From contig JAFZUV010000013.1 of assembly GCA_017618135.1 (NCBI GenBank), forward strand, positions 1 through 64,000: a stretch of 64,000 bases of DNA, given 5' to 3'. Source of the DNA: Clostridia bacterium (GTDB lineage Bacteria; Bacillota; Clostridia; Oscillospirales; Acutalibacteraceae). Below are positions 52,443-60,917 of the stretch, in pieces. Below the pieces are notes generated by a model. That model had not been told where the DNA came from. It searched no databases and saw only the letters and a list, made by a program, of their open reading frames with translations. Each line of letters opens with the position of its first letter. Position 1 is the first letter of the stretch. A program made the position numbers and the translations under genes.

Positions 52443-54118
52443 TTGTCCGCACCCCCCTTTACAGTAAGGAGAAACTGCGCGCTGTCCGCCTCGTCAAAAG
52501 AAATTCTTGAACCCGGATATTTTTCATACAACAAATCGCGCTTCGACTTGTCCGGAAAAAAATCAGTAACAATCGAAACCCTTAATAAATCAGATAAAGA
52601 AGCTACCACAACGCTTATAAATTTTACATCTTTTATGACACTTTCAAGACAATCCTCAAAAAAATCATATATTAAAGTCATCACATCGGCGCTTAACTCA
52701 TTATCATTTGTATGTACGGCATAGCCACCTGCGATTTTAAGTAGGCGCAGTGAGCGAAACGACTCATCCAAAGCGCTTTTAAGCTTGTCGGTGCTGAGCT
52801 TTGCCGCGCTCTGCATTGACAGCAAAAAATCTCGCCTGCGCTTTATATAGCTGCCTAAAACGACTATTTCGGATATTATTCTGCTCTTTTTTGCCTCGCC
52901 TTTCGATTTAATATACTCATTGGAAAGCCACATCACTTTATCAAGTTGACTTTGCGTAACGCTCTGTATCAAATCATAAAGCCGATTTTGTTCCTCTATC
53001 TCCTTTTTCCTTTTTATGTCCTCATATTCAAGCCTTATGATTTCATTTCTGTCGCGAAGTTCGGCTTTCGCATTTTTTAATTCCTCAGTATAATGTAGAA
53101 TCTCGGAAACATCCTGTACCCATATAGCGTGACCGCCGCTGATCGGCATATTATGAAGCATTTTACCATTCGGTATAATAATGGGAGCCGACTGAGCACT
53201 TATCAGAATGTCTTTATCGAATTTTTCGGAATCGGCAGACAAATATCTCACTGTATAGCTGCGGTCTACAATCTGAAGTGACAGCTCTTTTGTCGCTTTG
53301 AATAAATCAAAGTATCGGGTATTTGAAGAAATCATACGCAGTCTTATACATATTTCAAAAAAACTTATAAAAACAATTCCAAAGAATACGGCAATATCAC
53401 CCTGTTCAGCTATTATCGGAACCCTGGAAGCGTATAAGATCACATACAATATGACAAGCACAACAGGAGCAAGCGGCAACCAGAAAAGACCCTTTAGTCT
53501 CACCGGCTTTGATTTGTATATCATAATAACCATTGCGGTAAGCGAACACAGGATCCCCCACGCCACAGCGGCATAGAAAACAATCCCGTAACTATAACTG
53601 CCGTGTTCACTCAAAACAACGGCGGTTGGTGAAAATCTGAATGCCAAGCCATGAAAATCATTGGTCAAAAACAGAAATATCAGAAAAACGGTTGGCACAT
53701 AGAGCAGTTTATATCTTTCCGGAAGCCGATACGCCTCATTTTTACCAAGCAAAACCGAGACAAAAAGAGCCAAAAGCGGAGTAAGCAACAACGGAATATA
53801 ATACGAATACCACAAATATCGTTCCACATTCGTATCCAAAACAAATCGGAATTTATACTCCCTTAAGATTATCCACAAAACCATTAAAGCGGAAACGCAA
53901 ACAAGATATTTTCGCACCTGTCCTTGAACCACCCTGCGATGCGCCGTAACGCCCCAAAACGAAAACAGTCCTATGTAAATACTTGTCCTTATAAAATTCA
54001 AAAAACGACTTAGCGCAACAAAATCTGTCCTGCGCGCAATACTATGACAGGCAAAGGCGACAATAATAAACAGCGCCGCCGTGATAAAGCCGCGAAAAAA
54101 TACAACTTTCTTATGCAC
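52439..54118 (-). CDS. 7TM sensor protein with degenerate kinase-like C-terminus
   Basis: A protein of 559 residues. Seven or eight N-terminal membrane helices resemble the histidine-kinase N-terminal 7TM domain, then a PAS-like segment (about 270-345), a long coiled coil (about 345-410), and a C-terminal helical region plus a GHKL-like fold. The phospho-acceptor and the asparagine of the N box are missing (the equivalent reads LIYDFFEDCLESV), so it is probably a pseudokinase that senses and signals through the kinase encoded next. The GTG at 54118 has AAAGG upstream; an ATG 18 bp earlier has no ribosome binding site. Confidence 0.75.
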   Translation of the reverse strand: MHKKVVFFRGFITAALFIIVAFACHSIARRTDFVALSRFLNFIRTSIYIGLFSFWGVTAHRRVVQGQVRKYLVCVSALMVLWIILREYKFRFVLDTNVERYLWYSYYIPLLLTPLLALFVSVLLGKNEAYRLPERYKLLYVPTVFLIFLFLTNDFHGLAFRFSPTAVVLSEHGSYSYGIVFYAAVAWGILCSLTAMVIMIYKSKPVRLKGLFWLPLAPVVLVILYVILYASRVPIIAEQGDIAVFFGIVFISFFEICIRLRMISSNTRYFDLFKATKELSLQIVDRSYTVRYLSADSEKFDKDILISAQSAPIIIPNGKMLHNMPISGGHAIWVQDVSEILHYTEELKNAKAELRDRNEIIRLEYEDIKRKKEIEEQNRLYDLIQSVTQSQLDKVMWLSNEYIKSKGEAKKSRIISEIVVLGSYIKRRRDFLLSMQSAAKLSTDKLKSALDESFRSLRLLKIAGGYAVHTNDNELSADVMTLIYDFFEDCLESVIKDVKFISVVVASLSDLLRVSIVTDFFPDKSKRDLLYEKYPGSRISFDEADSAQFLLTVKGGADK

Positions 54119-54151
54119 AGCGCCGCCGCCTTTCATAAATCAGTAAGTTTG

Positions 54152-55585
54152 TTATTTTTTAACAATATAGGAAAAATCCAAATACCCGCCCGTTGCGTTC
54201 ATATAAACGCCTCTTATATCATCCGAATAGCCGACAGTCGTCTCCTCAAAGGCTATGGGAACAAGACTATAACCGTTATAATAATCTTCACCGAACTTGT
54301 ATGTATATTCTTCCAAGGTGCTGTCCGCTTTAACGGGAAAAACAGATAGTGGCAGAGAATGCTCTTTAAGCTCGCCCGTAAGTGTCTTATCGGTTGATTT
54401 TATATTTATAAAAGTGCTTAAATTCTTCTGCCAATCCCCTACTATCCTGGTTATTACCGGGCGCATAGGCTCGCTTTCCGCGTATACGAGTGTAGTCTGA
54501 GGAAACTTTTTGTTCTTGAACTGCTTTACTTCCTCGGAAATTATCGCCCTCGCCTCCTCCGGATTGTATCGTACAAGCGATATATCAGCCGTATCTTGCC
54601 CGAGGCAATCGGGGAAAAGGGATTGCGCTACGGAAAAACCCGGCGGCATATCTTTACCGTAAATATCGGTAGAAATGCAGCCGCAGAGAGCACGACGAAT
54701 ATTAACTCCTAACTCGCCTCCCAAAGACAGCACCCAACAAATATTTCCGACCGAAGTTGTTTTGACAGTTTTATTTTCGATAATATCCGGCAAATATTTT
54801 GAGGAGATAAGTGCAATATCCGAATCTCCGCTTATAAGCTTTTCCGTTACTGTTTTTTCCTTGTCGCGTGATATGAAAACGCCGCTGTTTTTAGCTTTAA
54901 ACTCACCTGTATATTCATCGTTGACATAAAGGCGAATGCCGAATTCCGCCCTGTTCCAGCGATAAAGATAATATGAGCCGCTGCAAACGATATTTTCCTT
55001 TTCAAGTCCGTATTTCCCCGTACTTTCATTAAAGAATTTTTCTCTGCAAGGCATTGAAACCGGCATTGACAGAGCCTTTAAAAACCCCTCGTCGTTATAA
55101 GACAGCGTGATTTTTACCGTTTTATCATCGGGCGCGGATATACCGAGAGTATCTATGCCTAACGCTCCGGAATGTACCTCGGGCGCACCGGTTACAGCGT
55201 ACAAAAGCCGTGCAAACGGCGCCCGGGTTTCCGGCAACAAAGCCCGCTTAATGCCGAAAACAAAGTCATCGGCGATGACCGGTTCACCGTCAGACCATTT
55301 TAAATTGTCTCTGAGCGTAAATATGTATGTAAGCCCATCAAAGGAATAGTTTTCCGCGGCGGCGGGAACGATTTCACCCTTATTGTTTTGCCTTGTAAGT
55401 CCCTCATAAATATTTCGGCAAATCATCAGCTCGCTATCGCTTGACGCCACCTGCGGATCAAGGGTATCCGGCATACTTTCAACGGATAAATATATGCGCG
55501 CGAAATTGCCCCTCTCGCAAGCGCAGAGGGTTACGGCAATGCATATAAGCAAAAAAACCGATACAATTCTATTTCGCAGATTCAT
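54152..55585 (-). CDS. Orphan OppA-type extracellular solute-binding lipoprotein (family 5)
   Basis: A 477-residue protein with a signal peptide and a lipobox ending LCAC. The family 5 binding-protein pattern follows: MPDTLDPQVASS, NIYEGLTR, and SDGEPVIADDFVFGIKRALL. Such proteins bind peptides or nickel for an ABC importer. No permease or ATPase gene is here. It heads an operon with the 7TM sensor, the kinase and the regulator (gap 33 bp), so it may capture a ligand for sensing. Start at the ATG ending 55585; both candidate ribosome sites are weak. Confidence 0.88.
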   Translation of the reverse strand: MNLRNRIVSVFLLICIAVTLCACERGNFARIYLSVESMPDTLDPQVASSDSELMICRNIYEGLTRQNNKGEIVPAAAENYSFDGLTYIFTLRDNLKWSDGEPVIADDFVFGIKRALLPETRAPFARLLYAVTGAPEVHSGALGIDTLGISAPDDKTVKITLSYNDEGFLKALSMPVSMPCREKFFNESTGKYGLEKENIVCSGSYYLYRWNRAEFGIRLYVNDEYTGEFKAKNSGVFISRDKEKTVTEKLISGDSDIALISSKYLPDIIENKTVKTTSVGNICWVLSLGGELGVNIRRALCGCISTDIYGKDMPPGFSVAQSLFPDCLGQDTADISLVRYNPEEARAIISEEVKQFKNKKFPQTTLVYAESEPMRPVITRIVGDWQKNLSTFINIKSTDKTLTGELKEHSLPLSVFPVKADSTLEEYTYKFGEDYYNGYSLVPIAFEETTVGYSDDIRGVYMNATGGYLDFSYIVKK

Positions 55586-55614
55586 AAAATACCCCATACA
55601 ATTCTGTTACATTC

Positions 55615-55643
55615 ATTATACATTAGCGGCAGTTAATTTGCAA
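55615..55643 (-). promoter_or_regulatory. Promoter of the OppA-sensor-kinase-regulator operon
   Basis: Minus-strand -35 TTGCAA (55638-55643), 17-bp spacer, -10 TATAAT (55615-55620), about 30 bp before the first gene. The GTTRCAA palindrome of the wall-gene promoters is not present around this TTGCAA. Confidence 0.7.
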
Positions 55644-55673
55644 TAAGATTTACGATACAAATTGCCGCACAAA

Positions 55674-55702
55674 AAATACGCGGCGGTGAAATTCACCGCC
55701 GC
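55674..55702 (-). terminator. Intrinsic terminator after degV
   Basis: GCGGCGGTGAA (55680-55690) pairs with TTCACCGCCGC (55692-55702), and GTATTTTTTG follows on the minus strand. Confidence 0.9.
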
Positions 55703-55720
55703 TGACATTTTAAGTTTATA

Positions 55721-56620
55721 TCAATTAAGACCAACTCTCGGCTTGCCTACAAAGAACAGTGCTACCGTTCCGGGACCCGCGTGTGAGGCTATGATAGTTC
55801 CTATGTTTGAAAGCATAACATCTTTAAGCTTCGGAAAGGTTTGCTTAATAAGCTTAACGGTTTCCTCCGCCTCCTCAATGCAATTCGAGTGACACAATAC
55901 GCATTTGCCGTTATACTCTGTTCCCTCTTCAACATCGGCAAGCATCGTATCAACCGTGGTTTTTATTGCCTTTCTCTTGCCCCTGACTTTATCATAAGCT
56001 ATTATATGACCCGTCGAGTTAAGATGCATTATCGGGCAGATACCGAGTATGGTGGCAACTGTTGCGGTAGTGCCCGAAACGCGACCGCTCCGCCTGAAAT
56101 ATTTAAGGTCGGTCGAGAAAAACTGGTGATGAATACGGCTCTTGTTATCCTCGAGCCAATTTACAGTATCCTCAAAGGACTTGCCCTCATCACGCAAATC
56201 GGCGGCAAGGTCAACAAGTATACCATATCCTCCGCAGGAGCAAAGCGAGTCTATCACCTTAATTGTCCTGTCCGGATATTTTTCTTTGAGCGCCGCCGCG
56301 GCGTCAACTGCATTGTTTACAGACGGCGACATACCAGAGCCCATAGCAATATGGAGTATATCGCCGCTGTAAAGCCTCAAGAGAGATTCAAAGTAATCGG
56401 TATATTTATAAATGTTTATCTGGGAAGTTGCAGGAAACTTGCCGTCTTTCATAAAACCGTAAAAGCGGTCAAGCGCCGCAGGGTCGCGCCCCATATCGTC
56501 GTCATACTCTACACCGTCAACCGAATAGGTATAAAAAAGCACCTCTATATTTCTGCCGGATACATAGGAAAACGGCAAATCAACAGTTGACTCACAGGAA
56601 AGTAAAAAGTTGTTTTTCAT
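55721..56620 (-). CDS. DegV family fatty-acid-binding protein
   Basis: A 299-residue protein of the DegV/FakB family: an N-terminal SCESTVDLP loop, GSGMSPSVNNA in the middle, and the C-terminal HAGPGTVALFFVGKPR motif. FakB proteins hold a fatty acid for phosphorylation by FakA. No FakA gene is in the window. GAGGTG precedes the ATG ending at 56620, which is preferred over an ATG 12 bp upstream. Monocistronic, with terminators on both sides. Confidence 0.92.
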   Translation of the reverse strand: MKNNFLLSCESTVDLPFSYVSGRNIEVLFYTYSVDGVEYDDDMGRDPAALDRFYGFMKDGKFPATSQINIYKYTDYFESLLRLYSGDILHIAMGSGMSPSVNNAVDAAAALKEKYPDRTIKVIDSLCSCGGYGILVDLAADLRDEGKSFEDTVNWLEDNKSRIHHQFFSTDLKYFRRSGRVSGTTATVATILGICPIMHLNSTGHIIAYDKVRGKRKAIKTTVDTMLADVEEGTEYNGKCVLCHSNCIEEAEETVKLIKQTFPKLKDVMLSNIGTIIASHAGPGTVALFFVGKPRVGLN

Positions 56621-56702
56621 AAAACACCTCATAAAAACTTAGTACTATCGGGCTATCAGCCTAATAAATAATATCATTTAAAGCGCATATCGTCACCCTA
56701 CC

Positions 56703-56752
56703 CATAAAAAAACGGCTCTACCGGTAAGTTTTTACCGAATAGAGCCGTTTTT
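56703..56752 (-). terminator. Intrinsic terminator after the GT2-GtrA gene
   Basis: AACGGCTCTA (56711-56720) pairs with TAGAGCCGTT (56740-56749), with an inner CGGTAA/TTACCG stem and seven T on the minus strand. Confidence 0.9.
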
Positions 56753-56781
56753 ATTCACTCTACCAAGAGTAGAAAAGGCGT

Positions 56782-57840
56782 CTAGAAAATAAATCTTCTT
56801 TGAAAATAATAACTTCCAAAAAACAATATTGTATCAACAACCATTTTAACAATAACATCAGGAACAAATGATATAATCTTTACTCCCACGGTAACAAAAA
56901 ATGCACTGAGGCACATTTGAACCGCAACAAGAATGAAATACTTGAAAATAGCCCATGTTATTTTGTTTTTGCTTCTAAATACAAACCTATAGTTTACTAA
57001 GCAGTTGTATGTCGAAGAAATTAATCTGGCAAAGACCGTTGCTAAGGTGACATAAAGAAAAGGATAACTTGGCTTAAGTGTTTTTGAAAATAAAGTAAAT
57101 AAAAACAAATCCAATAAGAAGGATGAGACCGACGATACAATATACTTTAAAAAGATGCCTGCAAATATTTTGTATATTCTTATTGAATCTTTTATAGGAT
57201 TAAAATGTGTCTTGTGATTTTTTGGGGAATCATATATGGTATCTATTTTGACTTCGAAAATTTGATATCTTTCTTTCGTTTGTATAAGCATATATGTTTC
57301 AAATTCAAAACGCTCACCTTTCACATACAGAAGTTCAGCCATAAATTTAATCGGTATTCCTCTGAGTCCGGTCTGAGTATCAGATACTTTAACGCCACAC
57401 AAAAAAGAACAAATTTTTTTGGTTAATTCATTACCGAATTTACTTTTTGCAGGCACATTATCACCTGAAAAATCCCTACAACCGAGAATGAGCGAATTTG
57501 GATTATTAGTAAGAGCATTCATACAATTCATAATGTCTTTTTGTGAATGCTGTCCATCCGAATCAGCCGTAATACATCCTATTGAATCAGGCATTTCTTT
57601 TAGTATGTATTCAAAAGCAGTTTTTAACGCCCTGCCTTTGCCTCTGTTTTCGGTATGAGTCAATACTACAACATCTAATCCTTCAACTGCATTAAAATAT
57701 CTATCATATTCCGTGTTGCTGCCATCGTTAACAACAATTATATTTTTTATACCGGAAAGTATTAATGTCTCACAAGTGGACACAAGACAGTCATCAGGTT
57801 CATAAGACGGTATTACTACTGGTATTTTACTATTTATCAT
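56782..57840 (-). CDS. Glycosyltransferase family 2 fused to a GtrA flippase domain
   Basis: A 352-residue protein. Residues about 1-220 form a GT2 domain (VVIPSYEPDD, NDGSNTEYD, and DSDGQHSQ as the DxD site). Residues about 225-350 form a four-helix GtrA domain. In GtrA/GtrB systems the transferase loads a sugar on undecaprenyl phosphate and GtrA moves it across the membrane; here one chain could do both. It overlaps the next membrane-protein gene by 4 bp. Both genes are clearly more AT-rich than their neighbours, which suggests transfer or a recently acquired surface-decoration locus. Confidence 0.9.
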   Translation of the reverse strand: MINSKIPVVIPSYEPDDCLVSTCETLILSGIKNIIVVNDGSNTEYDRYFNAVEGLDVVVLTHTENRGKGRALKTAFEYILKEMPDSIGCITADSDGQHSQKDIMNCMNALTNNPNSLILGCRDFSGDNVPAKSKFGNELTKKICSFLCGVKVSDTQTGLRGIPIKFMAELLYVKGERFEFETYMLIQTKERYQIFEVKIDTIYDSPKNHKTHFNPIKDSIRIYKIFAGIFLKYIVSSVSSFLLDLFLFTLFSKTLKPSYPFLYVTLATVFARLISSTYNCLVNYRFVFRSKNKITWAIFKYFILVAVQMCLSAFFVTVGVKIISFVPDVIVKMVVDTILFFGSYYFQRRFIF

Positions 57841-59753
57841 CTGTCGACCCTCCTTAGTTTAAGAGTCTTTCTGTCGAACATAAATAATGAATTATTCTCT
57901 ATTTCTTGAGTGTCTTCAAACAACGAGGCGTAAATACTGTTAAAACTTTCATTTGTAACAAAAACCGCTACATAATCATAGTTTTCTTTTACCAACTTGT
58001 TCTTTAACTCGTCTGCGGTAATGATACTCGTCCAAATATCGCCGTCATAATACGGCTCGTTACCAATACTCCAATAGCCCGCATTGTTAATTATGAGTGG
58101 TCTTACTGAATATCTTACCACATGATAATTAATGCCTTGATCCGCTTGCGATATAAAGAATATTTTTGAATTCTTTTTACAATTTAGATTAATTTTATCC
58201 ACAATATCGGTGTATGAACTTCTAAATGCTATTGAATCCCTCACATTGTTTTTGTTAAAAAATCTTTCTACCTGACTAAAAGGTGTCGTAATTATTAAAA
58301 ATGCAATAAATATAACGAAGTCAGATTTCTTGAATTCGAATTTATAGAAATAATTTAACAAAACCGCCGTAATAACTATGAAAACTGACAAAAACACTGT
58401 ATTCATATATCTTGTGTAAGAAGCTAATCTGACGGCCTCATACTCAGAAAAATTAGAAACATATGTTGCTCCTAAAGAATATATATACAAAATCACCTGC
58501 ATCATAATTACAAAGCATATTAACTTAAAAACCCGCTGCTGTCTTTTAGAAACAACGACTCTTTTTATATGAAAGTATATTAAAACAAATGCAACTGCGA
58601 TCATTACAGTCAAATTAAAATAGGAAATTGATATGGATAAATCTCCAAAACTAAAATGATTTTCAAAAAAAGCATTTTTGAAGTTTTCAACAACCGTTTT
58701 CTTATAAGAATCATTGTTTCTTGTGAAAAATATTTTAGTATACTCAACCAGATCAATTTTCCCACCAAAAACAACTTCGGCTTTAGATGTGATTATTTCC
58801 CATTTCCAAAACAATTTTGCCGAGATCGTTGTAATCAGAGGAATAATACAAGTCAATCCTGATTTTAGATATCCAATTTTTGTCATATTAGAAAAACTTA
58901 TATTTGACAAGTAGCGAATCGCATAGCAAACGAAAACAAAAATAGCAAAATAAAGGCCTACATCTTTTGCCAAAACTAGTGTAAAACATGTAAGAGCAAT
59001 ATAAATATGATAAATTTTGCCTGAACGATAATTTATAAACACTGAAGATAATGCACATCCTGAAAGAATTGCAACAAACGGATCTATATAAACCTCACAC
59101 AAAAACTGTTTAAAGAAAAAAAGCGGTGTGCAAAAAAGCACAAATACAGATATAAAGTATTTACAAATTTTTTTGCTACTGAAATCTTTGATAAGCGGAA
59201 AGAAAAAAGACAGTGAAAAAATCTGATATGCAACATAAACCTTTTCTTCCAAAAAATTAGAATCATTATGAATAAATGAATTAAGTTTAGTAAAAAAGTA
59301 TTGAAAAAGCGTCATTATAGGGGGATAAGATTTGAATATTGAAAAAGAATTTTTGTTAGTTACAAAATCATTAATCAGGTACATTGCCTTTATAGAATCT
59401 ACCCAGTGAGAGAATTCATCCCAACTCGACGCCAATTTGCCTTTGTTGAAAAATGAAACCAATAACATTAAAATAGCAAATATAAAAAACGCGGGTGTAA
59501 AAAGGTTTTTAAGGAAATCAATAAATTTTCGGTAAACAAAGACATTTAGAATTGATATTATTAACAAAAGTACCACAGAAATTAAAATAATATAAAAGCC
59601 GATTGCCAATTTGCCTAAAAGTGAAAAAAGAAATAAAATCGTTGTGATACTCATGCAGGTTATTGGCAACATTTCCTCAAATCTCTTGTTAAAAAAAGAT
59701 GTTGAAAAAACACTTCCTGATATAAGAATTAAAAATATTACAGCAGTAAACAT
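57837..59753 (-). CDS. Polytopic membrane protein, probable GT-C-type surface glycosyltransferase
   Basis: A 638-residue protein with about a dozen membrane helices and a C-terminal soluble region. The motif SSWDEFSHWVDSIKAMY in the first extracytoplasmic loop is of the Asp-containing kind found in GT-C transferases that use lipid-linked sugars. Together with the GT2-GtrA fusion encoded next (4-bp overlap) it would make a complete three-part system, with this protein adding the sugar to a surface polymer. The family assignment is an inference from topology and that motif. The gene is AT-rich and has a long leader. Confidence 0.7.
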   Translation of the reverse strand: MFTAVIFLILISGSVFSTSFFNKRFEEMLPITCMSITTILFLFSLLGKLAIGFYIILISVVLLLIISILNVFVYRKFIDFLKNLFTPAFFIFAILMLLVSFFNKGKLASSWDEFSHWVDSIKAMYLINDFVTNKNSFSIFKSYPPIMTLFQYFFTKLNSFIHNDSNFLEEKVYVAYQIFSLSFFFPLIKDFSSKKICKYFISVFVLFCTPLFFFKQFLCEVYIDPFVAILSGCALSSVFINYRSGKIYHIYIALTCFTLVLAKDVGLYFAIFVFVCYAIRYLSNISFSNMTKIGYLKSGLTCIIPLITTISAKLFWKWEIITSKAEVVFGGKIDLVEYTKIFFTRNNDSYKKTVVENFKNAFFENHFSFGDLSISISYFNLTVMIAVAFVLIYFHIKRVVVSKRQQRVFKLICFVIMMQVILYIYSLGATYVSNFSEYEAVRLASYTRYMNTVFLSVFIVITAVLLNYFYKFEFKKSDFVIFIAFLIITTPFSQVERFFNKNNVRDSIAFRSSYTDIVDKINLNCKKNSKIFFISQADQGINYHVVRYSVRPLIINNAGYWSIGNEPYYDGDIWTSIITADELKNKLVKENYDYVAVFVTNESFNSIYASLFEDTQEIENNSLFMFDRKTLKLRRVDR

Positions 59754-59960
59754 TTATTCCCTCCTCTGTTTGTTGCTGATTAAAAAGCATAATTCTCAAT
59801 CGTTTTCAAACATTTTGGCACATATTACTATAATTGTAGAGATATATTAAACATCTTGAATTTTTATACGGCAAGATAAAGCAAATCAGCACAATATAGG
59901 CATATATTTAGTCAATATATTTTACAGGGCAATTATATCATCATAGCAAAATCTTGTCAA
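59754..59960 (-). promoter_or_regulatory. Consensus promoter and about 170-base leader of the glycosylation pair
   Basis: Minus-strand TTGACA (59955-59960), 17-bp spacer, TATAAT (59932-59937). The leader before GAGGAGGG and the ATG is AT-rich and longer than for other genes here. No known riboswitch was recognised in it. Confidence 0.8.
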
Positions 59961-60014
59961 TATTAATACTGGATAAAAGAATTTGATAAAAACCCCAACT
60001 AGAAATTATATTGT

Positions 60015-60917
60015 TTATTTTTCCGTTGATACAGTTATTTCCTTTTCTGTTATATCGAAGGTAATATTGCCGGAGGTGTCCGTCCTCCAAAACTGAACTC
60101 CTGCCTCTTTAAGTCTTAGAAGAACCACATCATGAGGATGAGAATACCTGTTTCCTCTGCCGCAGGAAATCATTGCAAAGCTTGGAGATGAAGCCTTTAA
60201 AAACTCCTCACTTGTGCCGTACATACTACCGTGATGACCAAGCTTTAAAACATCGCACCGGACATCGGCACCGTCACCGATAAGTCGCCTTTCTGCCGGA
60301 TCCTGCGCATCTCCCATGAACAGGAATTTCCACTTGCCTATTTTTGCTTTTGTTATTATACTGCGGTCGTTTTCATCTTTTTCGTCATAATAACAACCAA
60401 TTACATCTATATCAAAATCACCTATTTTAAAACTCATACCGCGCTCTGCTACTGTACTTTGACCGCCGCCGCGTTTGACATTCGCCATTGCCGTTTGCAT
60501 TTTGTCCGTACGCTCATCGGTTTTACTCAAGTCAGGTACTATAATTTTTTTTACCTTAATTCTTTCGGTGAGAGGAACTATACCGCCCATATGATCGTTA
60601 TGGTTATGAGTAATAAGGAGCAAATCAAGCGACTTGATTCCCTTGTCTTTAAGCTCGCGGATTATATCATCGGCATATGTTTTTATACCGGTATCAATGA
60701 GCGCCGCCTTTTTTCCGCTATAGATTAAAATGCTGTCACCCTGCCCGACATCAAACATTTCAACATATGAATTTTTATTTGTGATTTGTCCCGGAAAAAG
60801 TGCTTCTTTTAAATCACTTATTGCATCGGTTATATAACCTATTACGCTTAAAATCAATATGGCAGCCGCTACTGTTGCGACCACCATATTTTTATATTTA
60901 CGAACCTGACTTCTCAT
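60015..60917 (-). CDS. Membrane-anchored ComEC-like metallo-beta-lactamase-fold hydrolase
   Basis: A 300-residue protein with one N-terminal membrane helix (about 12-30) and a metallo-beta-lactamase domain: FDVGQGDSILI, HNHNDHMGG (about 103-111, the HxHxDH metal site), then FMGDA and LGHHGS. It resembles the C-terminal domain of ComEC, thought to degrade one DNA strand during uptake, but without the channel part. It could be an extracytoplasmic nuclease or phosphodiesterase. It overlaps ftsK by 4 bp. Confidence 0.88.
   Translation of the reverse strand: MRSQVRKYKNMVVATVAAAILILSVIGYITDAISDLKEALFPGQITNKNSYVEMFDVGQGDSILIYSGKKAALIDTGIKTYADDIIRELKDKGIKSLDLLLITHNHNDHMGGIVPLTERIKVKKIIVPDLSKTDERTDKMQTAMANVKRGGGQSTVAERGMSFKIGDFDIDVIGCYYDEKDENDRSIITKAKIGKWKFLFMGDAQDPAERRLIGDGADVRCDVLKLGHHGSMYGTSEEFLKASSPSFAMISCGRGNRYSHPHDVVLLRLKEAGVQFWRTDTSGNITFDITEKEITVSTEK

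Noticed and set aside
55841..56590. Plus-strand open frame of 249 codons
   Set aside because: It is the complement of degV, which has full family motifs and a ribosome binding site.
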